Shown here piece by piece: positions 13,241-19,727 of a DNA stretch of 19,727 bases (position 1 is the first letter of the stretch; the number at the start of each line of letters is the position of its first letter). The notes beneath the pieces were generated by a model that was not told the DNA's origin, did no database searches, and worked only from the letters and a program-made list of their open reading frames with translations. Location: contig JACQHO010000100.1 in assembly GCA_016198945.1 (NCBI GenBank), positions 1 through 19,727 of the forward strand, in the 5' to 3' direction. The DNA is from Nitrospirota bacterium (GTDB lineage Bacteria; Nitrospirota; Nitrospiria; JACQBZ01). Both the position numbers and the translations under genes were made by a program.

Positions 13241-16213
13241 TCATTCTTTCCAAATCCCGGCCCGTTCCGGATGGTAACGCGATCCAATCGGAACCGAGTA
13301 GAGGTCCGGATTTTCGTAAAACCGCTCACGATCCTGTTGACGATTCAGCAGCTTCCGGATCTCGGACACGGACGGCGAGGGCTGTCTCTCATAGATCCGC
13401 CCTGCAAACACATCCGTGATCATCTCCTTGTGGCGTTGGTGAGCGAAAAAGGCAAAGGTCGTCGGCTGCTCCCAAAACAGATCAATGGCGTCCTCCAGAA
13501 CATCGGCGCCCTTATCACAGGAGATCTGGTGGTCGGCAAACGGATTGACCTGATCGCGATGGGCGCCCCCAAGATAGGCCTTGATCGCCGGCGCTGCGAA
13601 CTGGGCTTCCCGCATTGCGACCGTCACCCCGAAAGAAAATATCGGATCGATAAAACGGTGGGCATCCCCGATGCAGATAAACCCCTTGCCGCAGAATTCG
13701 CTCACCTGATAGGTGTAGTCCGGAATCGCATGAACCTCTTCGACCAGCTTGATTTCCGGAAGGCGACGCTTGAGCACCGGATGCAGTTCCTGTAGTTCCC
13801 GGACCAGGAAATCACGCTTGCTTTCCTTCTTCTCCTGGAAATAGGCCGATGGAACGACGACCCCGACGCTCACGACGTCATCATCGAGCGGGATGAACCA
13901 GGCCCAGTGGAATTTCTTTTGATAGAAGATGAGCGTATTGTCTTTATAGTTGTCGCGGCTGCCGCCCTGATCCCGTATTGCGCCGGTCACCTGGGAGAAA
14001 ATTGCAATATGCTTGACGTGGTTGCCGATATGCTTGGTCCCCGTCACGCCGGCATCGGCCAGGAAGGTCGCCTGACCCGAACAGTCGAGAATGACCTCCG
14101 ATTCGATCTCTTGAGTACCGCCGGCGGCCATCCGGACCTCCACGCCCCGCACCGAGCCGTCATCGTTCCGGAGCGGCCGGGTCGCCCTGCCTTGGAGAAG
14201 GTCCGCGCCGCGCGCGACCGCCTCGTCGAGCATCATTTTATCGAATTCGCTGCGGCGCACCTGCCACGTGTCCGAGTCATGGAGGTTCCAGTTTTCATCT
14301 CGCCCCATGACCGGAACAAACCAGGTGCCTTTCGGACTGTTGCCATAGACTTTGACCCCCTGCTTGATTGGATGCCTGCGTCTGACCATCTCGCCTTCCA
14401 GACCCAGATCCCGCAGAACCTTGCCGCCTGCGCCGGTCAAGGACTCGCCGATGTGAAAACGCGGAAAGGATTCCTGTTCGACGATCAACGACCGGATGCC
14501 TTCTTTGGCCAGGAACATCGCGCCGGCCGCGCCGGCCGGTCCTCCGCCGATAATGACGACATCCTTCTTCTTGGGCCCTTTTTGGTTTGCGGCGGCGGAA
14601 GACTGGATCTCTTCAAGTCTCCGGCCCCGTGTCTCGAACCCTTTGAGGCCGAGAAGAATCGCCGCTACGGCGATCGGCGCGGCAGTGACCAAAGCCGCGA
14701 TACTAAGGCCGGGCCACAGGGTGACCACGGCGGCAATGAGAGGAGGACCAACGATCCCGCCGAACTTACTGCTGGCCGAAGTGACCCCGGCCCCAATACC
14801 CCGCAGATGCGTGGGATAAACTTCGGCGCTGTAGGGCAGCAGCGTCGCGATCACTCCGCTGCTGCAGACAAGCAGTCCCATTACAAGCATTATCAGCAGA
14901 CCGGTGTTTTTAGCGAGATCACTGCCGATCACGGAAAACCCGACCAACACTGTGGCGGTTGCCAGGCCGAACATCACCATGCTTTTCTTGCTGCTCCAGT
15001 GACCGTAAAGCCAAGACACGATCAGGATACCGGGAATGGCGATCAATGCGGATCGCGCCAGGATACCATTGGATACCCCGGCCGAAAGGCCCATCTCTCT
15101 TAAATTACTCGGAAGCCAGGTGAGGAAGCCCCAGTTGACCAGCCCCCAGGCCAACCCGAGCAAAACGAGACTGAGGGTCTGACTGCGATAGACCCCGAGG
15201 AATAACCGGGACAGACTGGTCAGATAATGCTCTTTTTGATGGGCGGCGACGGACCGGGCTGTAACCTTTTCCTTCTCCACCGTGACACCGAAACTCTGCA
15301 TCACATCGCGGGCCTCGTCGGACCGACCGTGCATAAAGAGGTATCGAGGGGACTCCGGAATAAAGCGGTTCAACGCGATGACAAGAGCGCCGGTCGGAAG
15401 ATTCAGAAACCACAAAACCCGCCAGTTAAACTGGGGTTCGAATACGGCCGCCGCCCCGCTCGCCGCGAGATAGCCCCCGACCGTCCCCAGACCGCCGATC
15501 AAGACCGTGATCCAGCCTCGCTGCTTGGCCGGCATCGTCTCGGCCAGAAGCGCGAAGACGATCGGCAACAGACCCCCTGCCGACATCCCCATCAAGAAGC
15601 ACATCACCAGGTTCCAGGAGAAAGAAGGCATTGCCCCGCAGATGGTCGTTCCGATGAACATCAGCGAGGCCATCAGGATCGCGCCCCGACGGCCGAGCCG
15701 ATCCGCCAGTATGCCCCAGATCACCGAGCCAATGGTCGTGCCGGTCAAAGCCACGAGCGGGAACATCGCCACCTGGGAAGCGGTCAGCCCGTACTCGGCC
15801 CGGGAGCCCGGGACGACAAACCCCAGCGTGGCCGGCTTCATCACGTCCACGATGAGCGCGGTGCCGAGCACCGCCACCAACCGCCAGTGGGCCGCCGTGA
15901 GGGGCGCATCGTCCATCGCACGGATATGAAACGCTTCTCCCACATCCGTGGTCGGCCGTCCAAAATCCCGCGGAAACAGTCCATACGCGGCCAGGCCGAT
16001 TCCGCCAAGAATCAGGACCATGCCGACCAGCATGATTTGAGACATCGGCATCCCGGCCATGCGATAGCCCATGTCGCCGGCAGTAAAGTAATCCGGCAGA
16101 TGCATGATGACTCCGGCCACCATGATGGTAGTCCCCAGCCAAAATGCGACCGGATGATGAAACATGACCCTGCCCGATGAATGTTTCTTAGATTTTAAGA
16201 AATCCATCTTCAT
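13241..16213 (-). CDS. MFS transporter fused to a flavin-dependent halogenase-type domain
   Basis: One uninterrupted frame of 990 residues. Residues 1-106 hold a basic N-terminus and two membrane segments (about 24-41, 58-80). Residues about 107-525 are a 12-helix MFS domain with GILADRLGRRG (167-177), PESPRYL (286-292) and EVYPTHLRGIGAG (464-476), like the SV2/aromatic-acid/sugar porter groups. A polar linker (526-549) follows. Residues 550-990 are a halogenase-type flavoprotein: IIGGGPAGAAG (554-564), FPRFHIGESL (583-592), IKQGVKVYG with Lys617 at the catalytic-lysine position, WAWFIP (770-775, the WxWxIP motif) and FIDPIFSFG (854-862, the FxxPxxSxG motif). Even helix number and a basic N-terminus place the enzyme half in the cytoplasm. 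It probably modifies a product and exports it, or exports a related one (inference). A start at 16207 has AGGG at better spacing. Monooxygenase instead of halogenase activity is possible. Confidence 0.85.
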   Translation of the reverse strand: MKMDFLKSKKHSSGRVMFHHPVAFWLGTTIMVAGVIMHLPDYFTAGDMGYRMAGMPMSQIMLVGMVLILGGIGLAAYGLFPRDFGRPTTDVGEAFHIRAMDDAPLTAAHWRLVAVLGTALIVDVMKPATLGFVVPGSRAEYGLTASQVAMFPLVALTGTTIGSVIWGILADRLGRRGAILMASLMFIGTTICGAMPSFSWNLVMCFLMGMSAGGLLPIVFALLAETMPAKQRGWITVLIGGLGTVGGYLAASGAAAVFEPQFNWRVLWFLNLPTGALVIALNRFIPESPRYLFMHGRSDEARDVMQSFGVTVEKEKVTARSVAAHQKEHYLTSLSRLFLGVYRSQTLSLVLLGLAWGLVNWGFLTWLPSNLREMGLSAGVSNGILARSALIAIPGILIVSWLYGHWSSKKSMVMFGLATATVLVGFSVIGSDLAKNTGLLIMLVMGLLVCSSGVIATLLPYSAEVYPTHLRGIGAGVTSASSKFGGIVGPPLIAAVVTLWPGLSIAALVTAAPIAVAAILLGLKGFETRGRRLEEIQSSAAANQKGPKKKDVVIIGGGPAGAAGAMFLAKEGIRSLIVEQESFPRFHIGESLTGAGGKVLRDLGLEGEMVRRRHPIKQGVKVYGNSPKGTWFVPVMGRDENWNLHDSDTWQVRRSEFDKMMLDEAVARGADLLQGRATRPLRNDDGSVRGVEVRMAAGGTQEIESEVILDCSGQATFLADAGVTGTKHIGNHVKHIAIFSQVTGAIRDQGGSRDNYKDNTLIFYQKKFHWAWFIPLDDDVVSVGVVVPSAYFQEKKESKRDFLVRELQELHPVLKRRLPEIKLVEEVHAIPDYTYQVSEFCGKGFICIGDAHRFIDPIFSFGVTVAMREAQFAAPAIKAYLGGAHRDQVNPFADHQISCDKGADVLEDAIDLFWEQPTTFAFFAHQRHKEMITDVFAGRIYERQPSPSVSEIRKLLNRQQDRERFYENPDLYSVPIGSRYHPERAGIWKE

Positions 16214-16217
16214 CCCT
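16214..16217 (-). promoter_or_regulatory. Possible Shine-Dalgarno favouring start at 16207
   Basis: The minus strand reads AGGG directly before the ATG at 16213 and six bases before the next in-frame ATG at 16207. The spacing suits 16207 better, which would shorten the transporter-halogenase fusion by two residues. Confidence 0.4.
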
Positions 16218-16241
16218 GACTGGTTTAATGCGATACAATTT

Positions 16242-16263
16242 CAGATCGAATCTGGTCAGACCA
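16242..16263. repeat. Two overlapping short inverted repeats at a gene junction
   Basis: CAGAT-CGA-ATCTG (16242-16254) and TGGTC-A-GACCA (16253-16263) are both perfect inverted repeats that share two bases. They span the stop codon of the halogenase gene (16256-16258) and the start of the 42-bp gap before the transporter fusion gene. They could be a small operator or alternative RNA hairpins; the arms are only 5 bp, so chance is a real possibility. Confidence 0.3.
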
Positions 16264-17551
16264 TTTTCCCCGTACCGGGCATTAGGCGATGATCCATCTG
16301 GCCCTCGGTCGCTTTCAGGATCGCCTCCAGGTCGACCTTGTCATACCCGCCGCTCAAGAGAACGATCAGCCGCTCGCGCAAGAGCGGCATCTGTTGGGAC
16401 ATGGCAAAAATATTACCGACATCCTTGTTCTGCAGAATGTGATACCAGTTGTAAATCATCTTGAAGATGCGGCCCATCGGATGGCGGATTTTCATTTCAT
16501 AAGGCTTCAGCCGCGCGGCGCTGAAATCCCCCGCGGTGAAAGCCTCATGAATCGCCTCGGCCGCGAACATCCCGCCCCGCATCGCGATCGTCACGCCGGC
16601 CGAGAAGATCGGGTCCACAAACATCGAGGCGTCCCCGACCATGACAAAACCATCGCCGACAAACGAGTCGCTGATGTATGAAATGTTCGAAATCACCTGC
16701 ATCTCGATCATCTGTTGCGACGAACCGACCCAGTCGCGGATCCGGGGGCAGCTTGCGATCGCACGGTTGAAACGCGTCTGCGGGTCCGGCGCTCCAAAGT
16801 CATGCTTCAGATCCACGACCGCCCCGACGCTCACGATGTCATCCGTGAGCGGGATGTACCAGATCCACCCGGCGTCGATGGTGTGGATGTCCGTCATATA
16901 GGTGTTGTCCTGGCATAAAACAGGGTCTTTCAAAATCTCGATCGTCTCTTGGCGGCGGGCGCCCTTGAAATGCGTGAAATAGGCGACTTTGGATAGTTGC
17001 GGATCTCGCTTGTGCCAGCCGAGCTTCCGCGAGATTAAACTGGAGCGGCCGGTGGCATCCACGACAATGGACGACCGGATCGGTCGGGCCGCTTGACCGT
17101 TGGGGCCGGCCGACACACCAACGGCCCGGTTTCCCTCAAATAAGACGTCCTGGACGGTCCATTCCTCCCGAACTTCGACGCCGGTTCGGCGCGCATGATT
17201 CAAAAGGATCTCGTCGAAGCTCGCCCGATCGACATGATAGGCATACGGGCGCTGGAAGTACTCGGGATATTCGCCCGTCAAAAGGGCGATGTCCTGGGGC
17301 GAATTAAACATCGCAAAGTTCACGCCCTGTTTCACCACAAAACCCTTCGCTTCGAGCTTCGACGTGACTCCGAGCTTGTCCCAGATGTCCCATAACGCCG
17401 GCAACAACGATTCGCCGATATGGAACCGGGGAAACCGCTCCTTTTCAAGAAGCAAAACCCGGTGTCCCTTTTGAGCCAAAAACGTGGCCGTGCTGGACCC
17501 GCCCGGGCCTCCGCCCATGACAATCACATCAAACTGTTCAGCCTGCTTCAT
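16256..17551 (-). CDS. Flavin-dependent halogenase-type protein
   Basis: The protein has 431 residues. It has the FAD-binding GGGPGGSSTA (13-22), FPRFHIGESLLPA (40-52), KQGVNFAMF with Lys74 at the position of the catalytic lysine in CmlS/CndH/PltA-type halogenases, VVDATGRSSL (163-172), GWIWYIP (228-234, WxWxIP) and FVDPIFSAG (311-319, FxxPxxSxG). Known members make hypohalous acid from FADH2, O2 and halide and pass it to the lysine for electrophilic halogenation. Relatives in pyrrole pathways act on pyrrolyl-S-PCP. A partner flavin reductase is needed and none is seen in the window. AAGGGAG six bases before the ATG (17558-17564) supports the start. The gene lies upstream of the transporter fusion (42 bp) in the same direction. 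Halide choice and substrate are inferred; a non-halogenating monooxygenase is the alternative. Confidence 0.86.
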   Translation of the reverse strand: MKQAEQFDVIVMGGGPGGSSTATFLAQKGHRVLLLEKERFPRFHIGESLLPALWDIWDKLGVTSKLEAKGFVVKQGVNFAMFNSPQDIALLTGEYPEYFQRPYAYHVDRASFDEILLNHARRTGVEVREEWTVQDVLFEGNRAVGVSAGPNGQAARPIRSSIVVDATGRSSLISRKLGWHKRDPQLSKVAYFTHFKGARRQETIEILKDPVLCQDNTYMTDIHTIDAGWIWYIPLTDDIVSVGAVVDLKHDFGAPDPQTRFNRAIASCPRIRDWVGSSQQMIEMQVISNISYISDSFVGDGFVMVGDASMFVDPIFSAGVTIAMRGGMFAAEAIHEAFTAGDFSAARLKPYEMKIRHPMGRIFKMIYNWYHILQNKDVGNIFAMSQQMPLLRERLIVLLSGGYDKVDLEAILKATEGQMDHRLMPGTGKMV

Positions 17552-17600
17552 GCTTTTCTCCCTTCATTAGCAAGTGCACCGAATGAAATTGCGGCCGGGA

Positions 17601-18479
17601 TCAACCGGTATGACTCGAAACCGCATAGCCCCGTGCCTTTTTCCGAAGCGGTTCGAGCAGTTCAAAGGGAACTTTAAGCCGGCCCTGTCCGATCCCGAGA
17701 TCAATTCCCGGTTTGTGGGCTCCGTGGAAATCGGATCCGCCGGAGGGCAGGAGATGGTGTTTATCGGCCAGCTCTTGATAGTACCGCGCCTGGTCCGGAG
17801 AGTATGTGCTGTAGATCACCTCGATCCCATCAAGGCCGATCCCCGAAAGACCGGCGAGCAGCGGATCAATCGCAGCCGTGGTATCTTTATACAACGTAAA
17901 TGGATGAGCCAGGACGGCCACACCGCCCGCCTCATGAATCGCGCTGATGGCCTCCTGAGGGCTGAACCGGAACTTTTCGACATACCCCGGCGCCCCTTTT
18001 TTCAGATACCGCTCAAAGGCCTCTTGCATCGAGGAGACATACCCTTTCTGAACCAAGACTTTCGCAAAGTGCGGACGCCCGACCTGTCCTCCTCCGGAAG
18101 CGGAGACCACTTCATCATAGGTGATCTTCAGACCCTGCCCCTGAAGTTTCTCGATGATCTTTGGGTTTCTTTCCCGACGAGCCTCCTGCAGACGGCGCAA
18201 CCGGCCGCAAAAACCTTCATTCCGACGGTCCACGAAAAAACCCAGAATATGCATCGTGCCGCCGGAATGGTCCGCGCTCAACTCCACCGATGGAATCACT
18301 TCGATGCCCAGGCGCTCCCCTTCGGCCACGGCCTCATCCAGGCCGTCCACGCAGTCGTGATCCGTCAGCGCCATCGCCCGGAGGTTTTTTTCAGCGGCAT
18401 ACCGAATCAATTCCAGAGGAGTCAGGCTTCCGTCCGAGGCCGTGCTGTGGGTATGGAGATCAATCCACCGATCGTTCAT
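17601..18479 (-). CDS. PHP-domain phosphoesterase (3',5'-nucleotide bisphosphate phosphatase/RNase AM-like)
   Basis: The protein has 292 residues and all the metal-ligand motifs of the PHP family: DLHTHSTASDG (7-17, His9 and His11), LTDHDCVDG (39-46 region, Asp40/His41), PSVELSAD (Glu66), MHILGFF (His77), GRPHFAK (His137), VLAHPFT (His192) and GGSDFHG (Asp250 and His252). The pattern fits the TrpH/YciV group. A Chromobacterium member (Cv1693) is known to remove the 3'-phosphate from pAp, and E. coli RNase AM trims RNA 5' ends. The start overlaps the stop of cysC by ATGA. Since PAPS-dependent transfer releases pAp, this pairing suggests the enzyme clears pAp here. The gap to the downstream halogenase gene is 49 bp with no clear promoter. 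Family confidence is high; the pAp substrate is inferred. Confidence 0.87.
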   Translation of the reverse strand: MNDRWIDLHTHSTASDGSLTPLELIRYAAEKNLRAMALTDHDCVDGLDEAVAEGERLGIEVIPSVELSADHSGGTMHILGFFVDRRNEGFCGRLRRLQEARRERNPKIIEKLQGQGLKITYDEVVSASGGGQVGRPHFAKVLVQKGYVSSMQEAFERYLKKGAPGYVEKFRFSPQEAISAIHEAGGVAVLAHPFTLYKDTTAAIDPLLAGLSGIGLDGIEVIYSTYSPDQARYYQELADKHHLLPSGGSDFHGAHKPGIDLGIGQGRLKVPFELLEPLRKKARGYAVSSHTG

Positions 18480-19045
18480 GGTGCGCTTTTCCGTTTTTCG
18501 CGGGATAGGGTTTCGGGCAGGTATCCGAGCTTTTCAAGAACGTCCAGGATCTTCATCGCCGAGGCTTCAGGCGTCTCCCTGTCGGTTTCAATCTGGATAT
18601 CGGGATGGAGCGGTTCCTCATAGGGATCGGAAACGCCGGTGAAGTGGGGAAGATTTCCGGCCAGCGCCTTTTTATAGAGCCCCTTCACGTCCCGCTCGAC
18701 CAGAACATCGAGGGGGCATTTGACGAAAACCTCGACAAAGTCTTTGATCGTTTCGCGGGCATGATCCCGACTTTCACGATAGGGGGAGATCGCAGCGACG
18801 ATCACGATCACCCCCTGTCGCGTCAAAAGCTGCGAGACAAAGGCGATACGACGGATGTTGGTCATCCGGTCTTCCCGGCTGAATCCCAGATCCCTACAGA
18901 GATTCATCCGGACGACATCGCCGTCTAAAATTTCAAGCCGCGTGATCCCCTCTTCCCGTATCTTGTTTCCCAGTAAATGGGCCAGGGTCGTTTTTCCGGC
19001 AGAGGGCAGTCCGGTCAACCAAATGGTTACGCCTTTAAATGACAT
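18476..19045 (-). CDS. cysC: Adenylylsulfate (APS) kinase
   Basis: The protein has 189 residues, normal for stand-alone APS kinase. It has a Walker A loop GLPSAGKTT (12-20), LDGDVVR (the DGD motif), LGFSREDRMTNIRRI (the conserved segment after the DGD loop), VIVAAISPYRESRDHAR, FVKCPLDV and KGLYKKALAG, followed by FTGVSDPYEEP. CysC phosphorylates APS to PAPS with ATP. PAPS feeds either sulfate reduction or sulfotransferases. No reductive sulfur genes are present here, while glycan genes are, so a role in sulfation is the better guess (inference). AGGAG six bases before the ATG (19052-19056) supports the start. It lies 20 bp after the partial phosphatase gene and overlaps the PHP gene by four bases. 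Confidence 0.93.
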   Translation of the reverse strand: MSFKGVTIWLTGLPSAGKTTLAHLLGNKIREEGITRLEILDGDVVRMNLCRDLGFSREDRMTNIRRIAFVSQLLTRQGVIVIVAAISPYRESRDHARETIKDFVEVFVKCPLDVLVERDVKGLYKKALAGNLPHFTGVSDPYEEPLHPDIQIETDRETPEASAMKILDVLEKLGYLPETLSREKRKSAP

Positions 19046-19065
19046 CTTCTTCTCCTGATCGGGAT

Positions 19066-19727
19066 TCAGTCGTTGAGCGAAACCGTCTTCCCTTCCATGT
19101 CCGGCGGAACCGGCAGATCAAAAAGCGTCAGAAGGGTCGGGGCCATGTCCATTAATTGAAGGCCGGTCCGTTTACGGCCTCCTTTCGACCGCTTGAGATC
19201 CGCCATGACAAAAATTCCATGCTCGGCATGGTTGGCGTCGTCCGGGCCGGTATCGTTCTCGAAGGTATGGATCGTCCCGAGACCCACGCTTCCCACCGAA
19301 CGCCAGTAGAGATTTCCGAAGTAGGCGATCAAATCCGGCGCGATGCCCCGCACTTCCGGATAGAGTTCTTCCGGCCGATGGACCTTGGTCCCGATCGGCT
19401 GGCCCTTTTCATCCGTCAAGGCCTCAAGTTTCGTGATTAATTCAGTTCGGACCGTTTCATAATCTTTCGGATCGATCACGCCGTGCGGCTCACGCCCCTT
19501 GACGTTCATGAAGATCCTGGAGTAATAACCGCCCTCGCCCCAGGCCTTCGTCTCGCGCCAGTCCACCGAGGCCTTGGAAATGGGTGTCGGGCCCGCGGGA
19601 TCCTGCGCCAGTTTCAGATAGCCTTCCCGTCGAAACCATTCGTTGATGCAGATCCCGCCCTCCATCTTCTTCGCCCCGTGATCCGAGACCAGGAAAACCA
19701 CCGTATCGGAATCAACCAGGGAAAGAA
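19066..19727 (-). CDS. Alkaline phosphatase superfamily enzyme, C-terminal part only (5' end beyond window)
   Basis: The frame is open to the right edge, so the start and the N-terminal metal and nucleophile motifs lie outside the window. About 220 residues are visible. They include VVFLVSDHGAKK (the metal-binding DH near the right edge), NVKGREPHGVIDP (as in the two phosphatase paralogues further left), APDLIAYFG, NHAEHGIFVMAD (probable metal His) and DMAPTLLTLFDLPVPPDMEG. This is the C-terminal half of a PF01663-type phosphoesterase. It lacks the LxxLGYxx tail of the other two copies and ends in GKTVSLND. A GTG at 19701 is an internal codon and not a likely start. The gene is 20 bp from cysC in the same direction. 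Substrate unknown. Confidence 0.83.
   Translation of the reverse strand, partial: LSLVDSDTVVFLVSDHGAKKMEGGICINEWFRREGYLKLAQDPAGPTPISKASVDWRETKAWGEGGYYSRIFMNVKGREPHGVIDPKDYETVRTELITKLEALTDEKGQPIGTKVHRPEELYPEVRGIAPDLIAYFGNLYWRSVGSVGLGTIHTFENDTGPDDANHAEHGIFVMADLKRSKGGRKRTGLQLMDMAPTLLTLFDLPVPPDMEGKTVSLND

Noticed and set aside
12091..13329. Longer version of the dehydrogenase (412 residues)
   Set aside because: The extension lies inside the upstream fusion gene, and the family N-terminus begins at the ATG at 13233.
14560..14640. Two separate genes joined by a sequencing error between transporter and halogenase domains
   Set aside because: The frame continues through a plausible polar linker with no stop, and there is no in-frame Met or Shine-Dalgarno before the FAD motif. 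I cannot check reads, so this stays a caution only.
13907..15103. Plus-strand open frame of 398 codons
   Set aside because: It is antisense to the transporter-halogenase fusion; no domain or motif is visible in it.
17552..17600. Internal promoter before the halogenase gene
   Set aside because: A weak -10-like GCTAAT is present, but nothing at the right spacing resembles a -35 box.
1..19727. tRNA, rRNA, CRISPR array, insertion sequence or attachment site
   Set aside because: I saw no repeat array, transposase motif, terminal repeats or RNA gene, and the coding sequences leave almost no free space.

Overview
The window reads as one long block of genes, all on the minus strand. There are 15 genes, including one cut at each edge, and no gap between them exceeds about 50 bp. 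Three junctions are ATGA overlaps and several others are 3-13 bp apart, so this looks like one operon, or a few nested ones, transcribed from right to left. I see no tRNA, rRNA, mobile element, CRISPR array, clear promoter or terminator. The DNA is fairly GC-rich (about 60% by eye) and the envelope functions suggest a Gram-negative-type bacterium. I cannot name the lineage; a Nitrospirota-like or deltaproteobacterial-like environmental genome would fit, but that is only an impression.

Right part (about 17.6-19.7 kb): the C-terminal part of an alkaline-phosphatase-superfamily enzyme, then an APS kinase (cysC) overlapping a PHP-domain phosphoesterase of the pAp-phosphatase type. CysC makes PAPS and the PHP enzyme could clear 3',5'-ADP, so the pair resembles a sulfotransfer supply and recycling unit.

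Middle part (about 9.6-17.6 kb), the most interesting: a small specialised-metabolism cassette. It holds a flavin-dependent halogenase-type protein, a 990-residue fusion of an MFS transporter with a second halogenase-type flavoprotein, an acyl-CoA-dehydrogenase-type flavoprotein, a stand-alone adenylation domain, a stand-alone carrier protein, and a hexapeptide acyltransferase. The specificity residues I read from the adenylation domain (D-L-F-Y-L-A-L-V-C-K) are nearly the set I remember for the L-proline ligases of the pyrrole pathways (PltF/RedM/CloN4 type). The dehydrogenase has its likely base on the isovaleryl-CoA-dehydrogenase-like position. Together these match the known route L-Pro -> prolyl-S-PCP -> pyrrolyl-2-carboxyl-S-PCP -> halogenated pyrrolyl-S-PCP. 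No polyketide synthase or thioesterase is visible, so how the acyl group leaves the carrier is open.

Left part (about 1-9.6 kb): two more alkaline-phosphatase-superfamily paralogues, a GT4 glycosyltransferase, a small YdjM-like membrane hydrolase, a membrane-anchored TPR protein, and a GT-C (ArnT/PMT-type) glycosyltransferase with N-terminal jelly-roll domains outside the membrane. These point to surface-glycan or glycoconjugate work. A unifying but unproven idea is that a halogenated pyrrole is made on the carrier protein and either exported by the transporter fusion or attached to a surface glycan.
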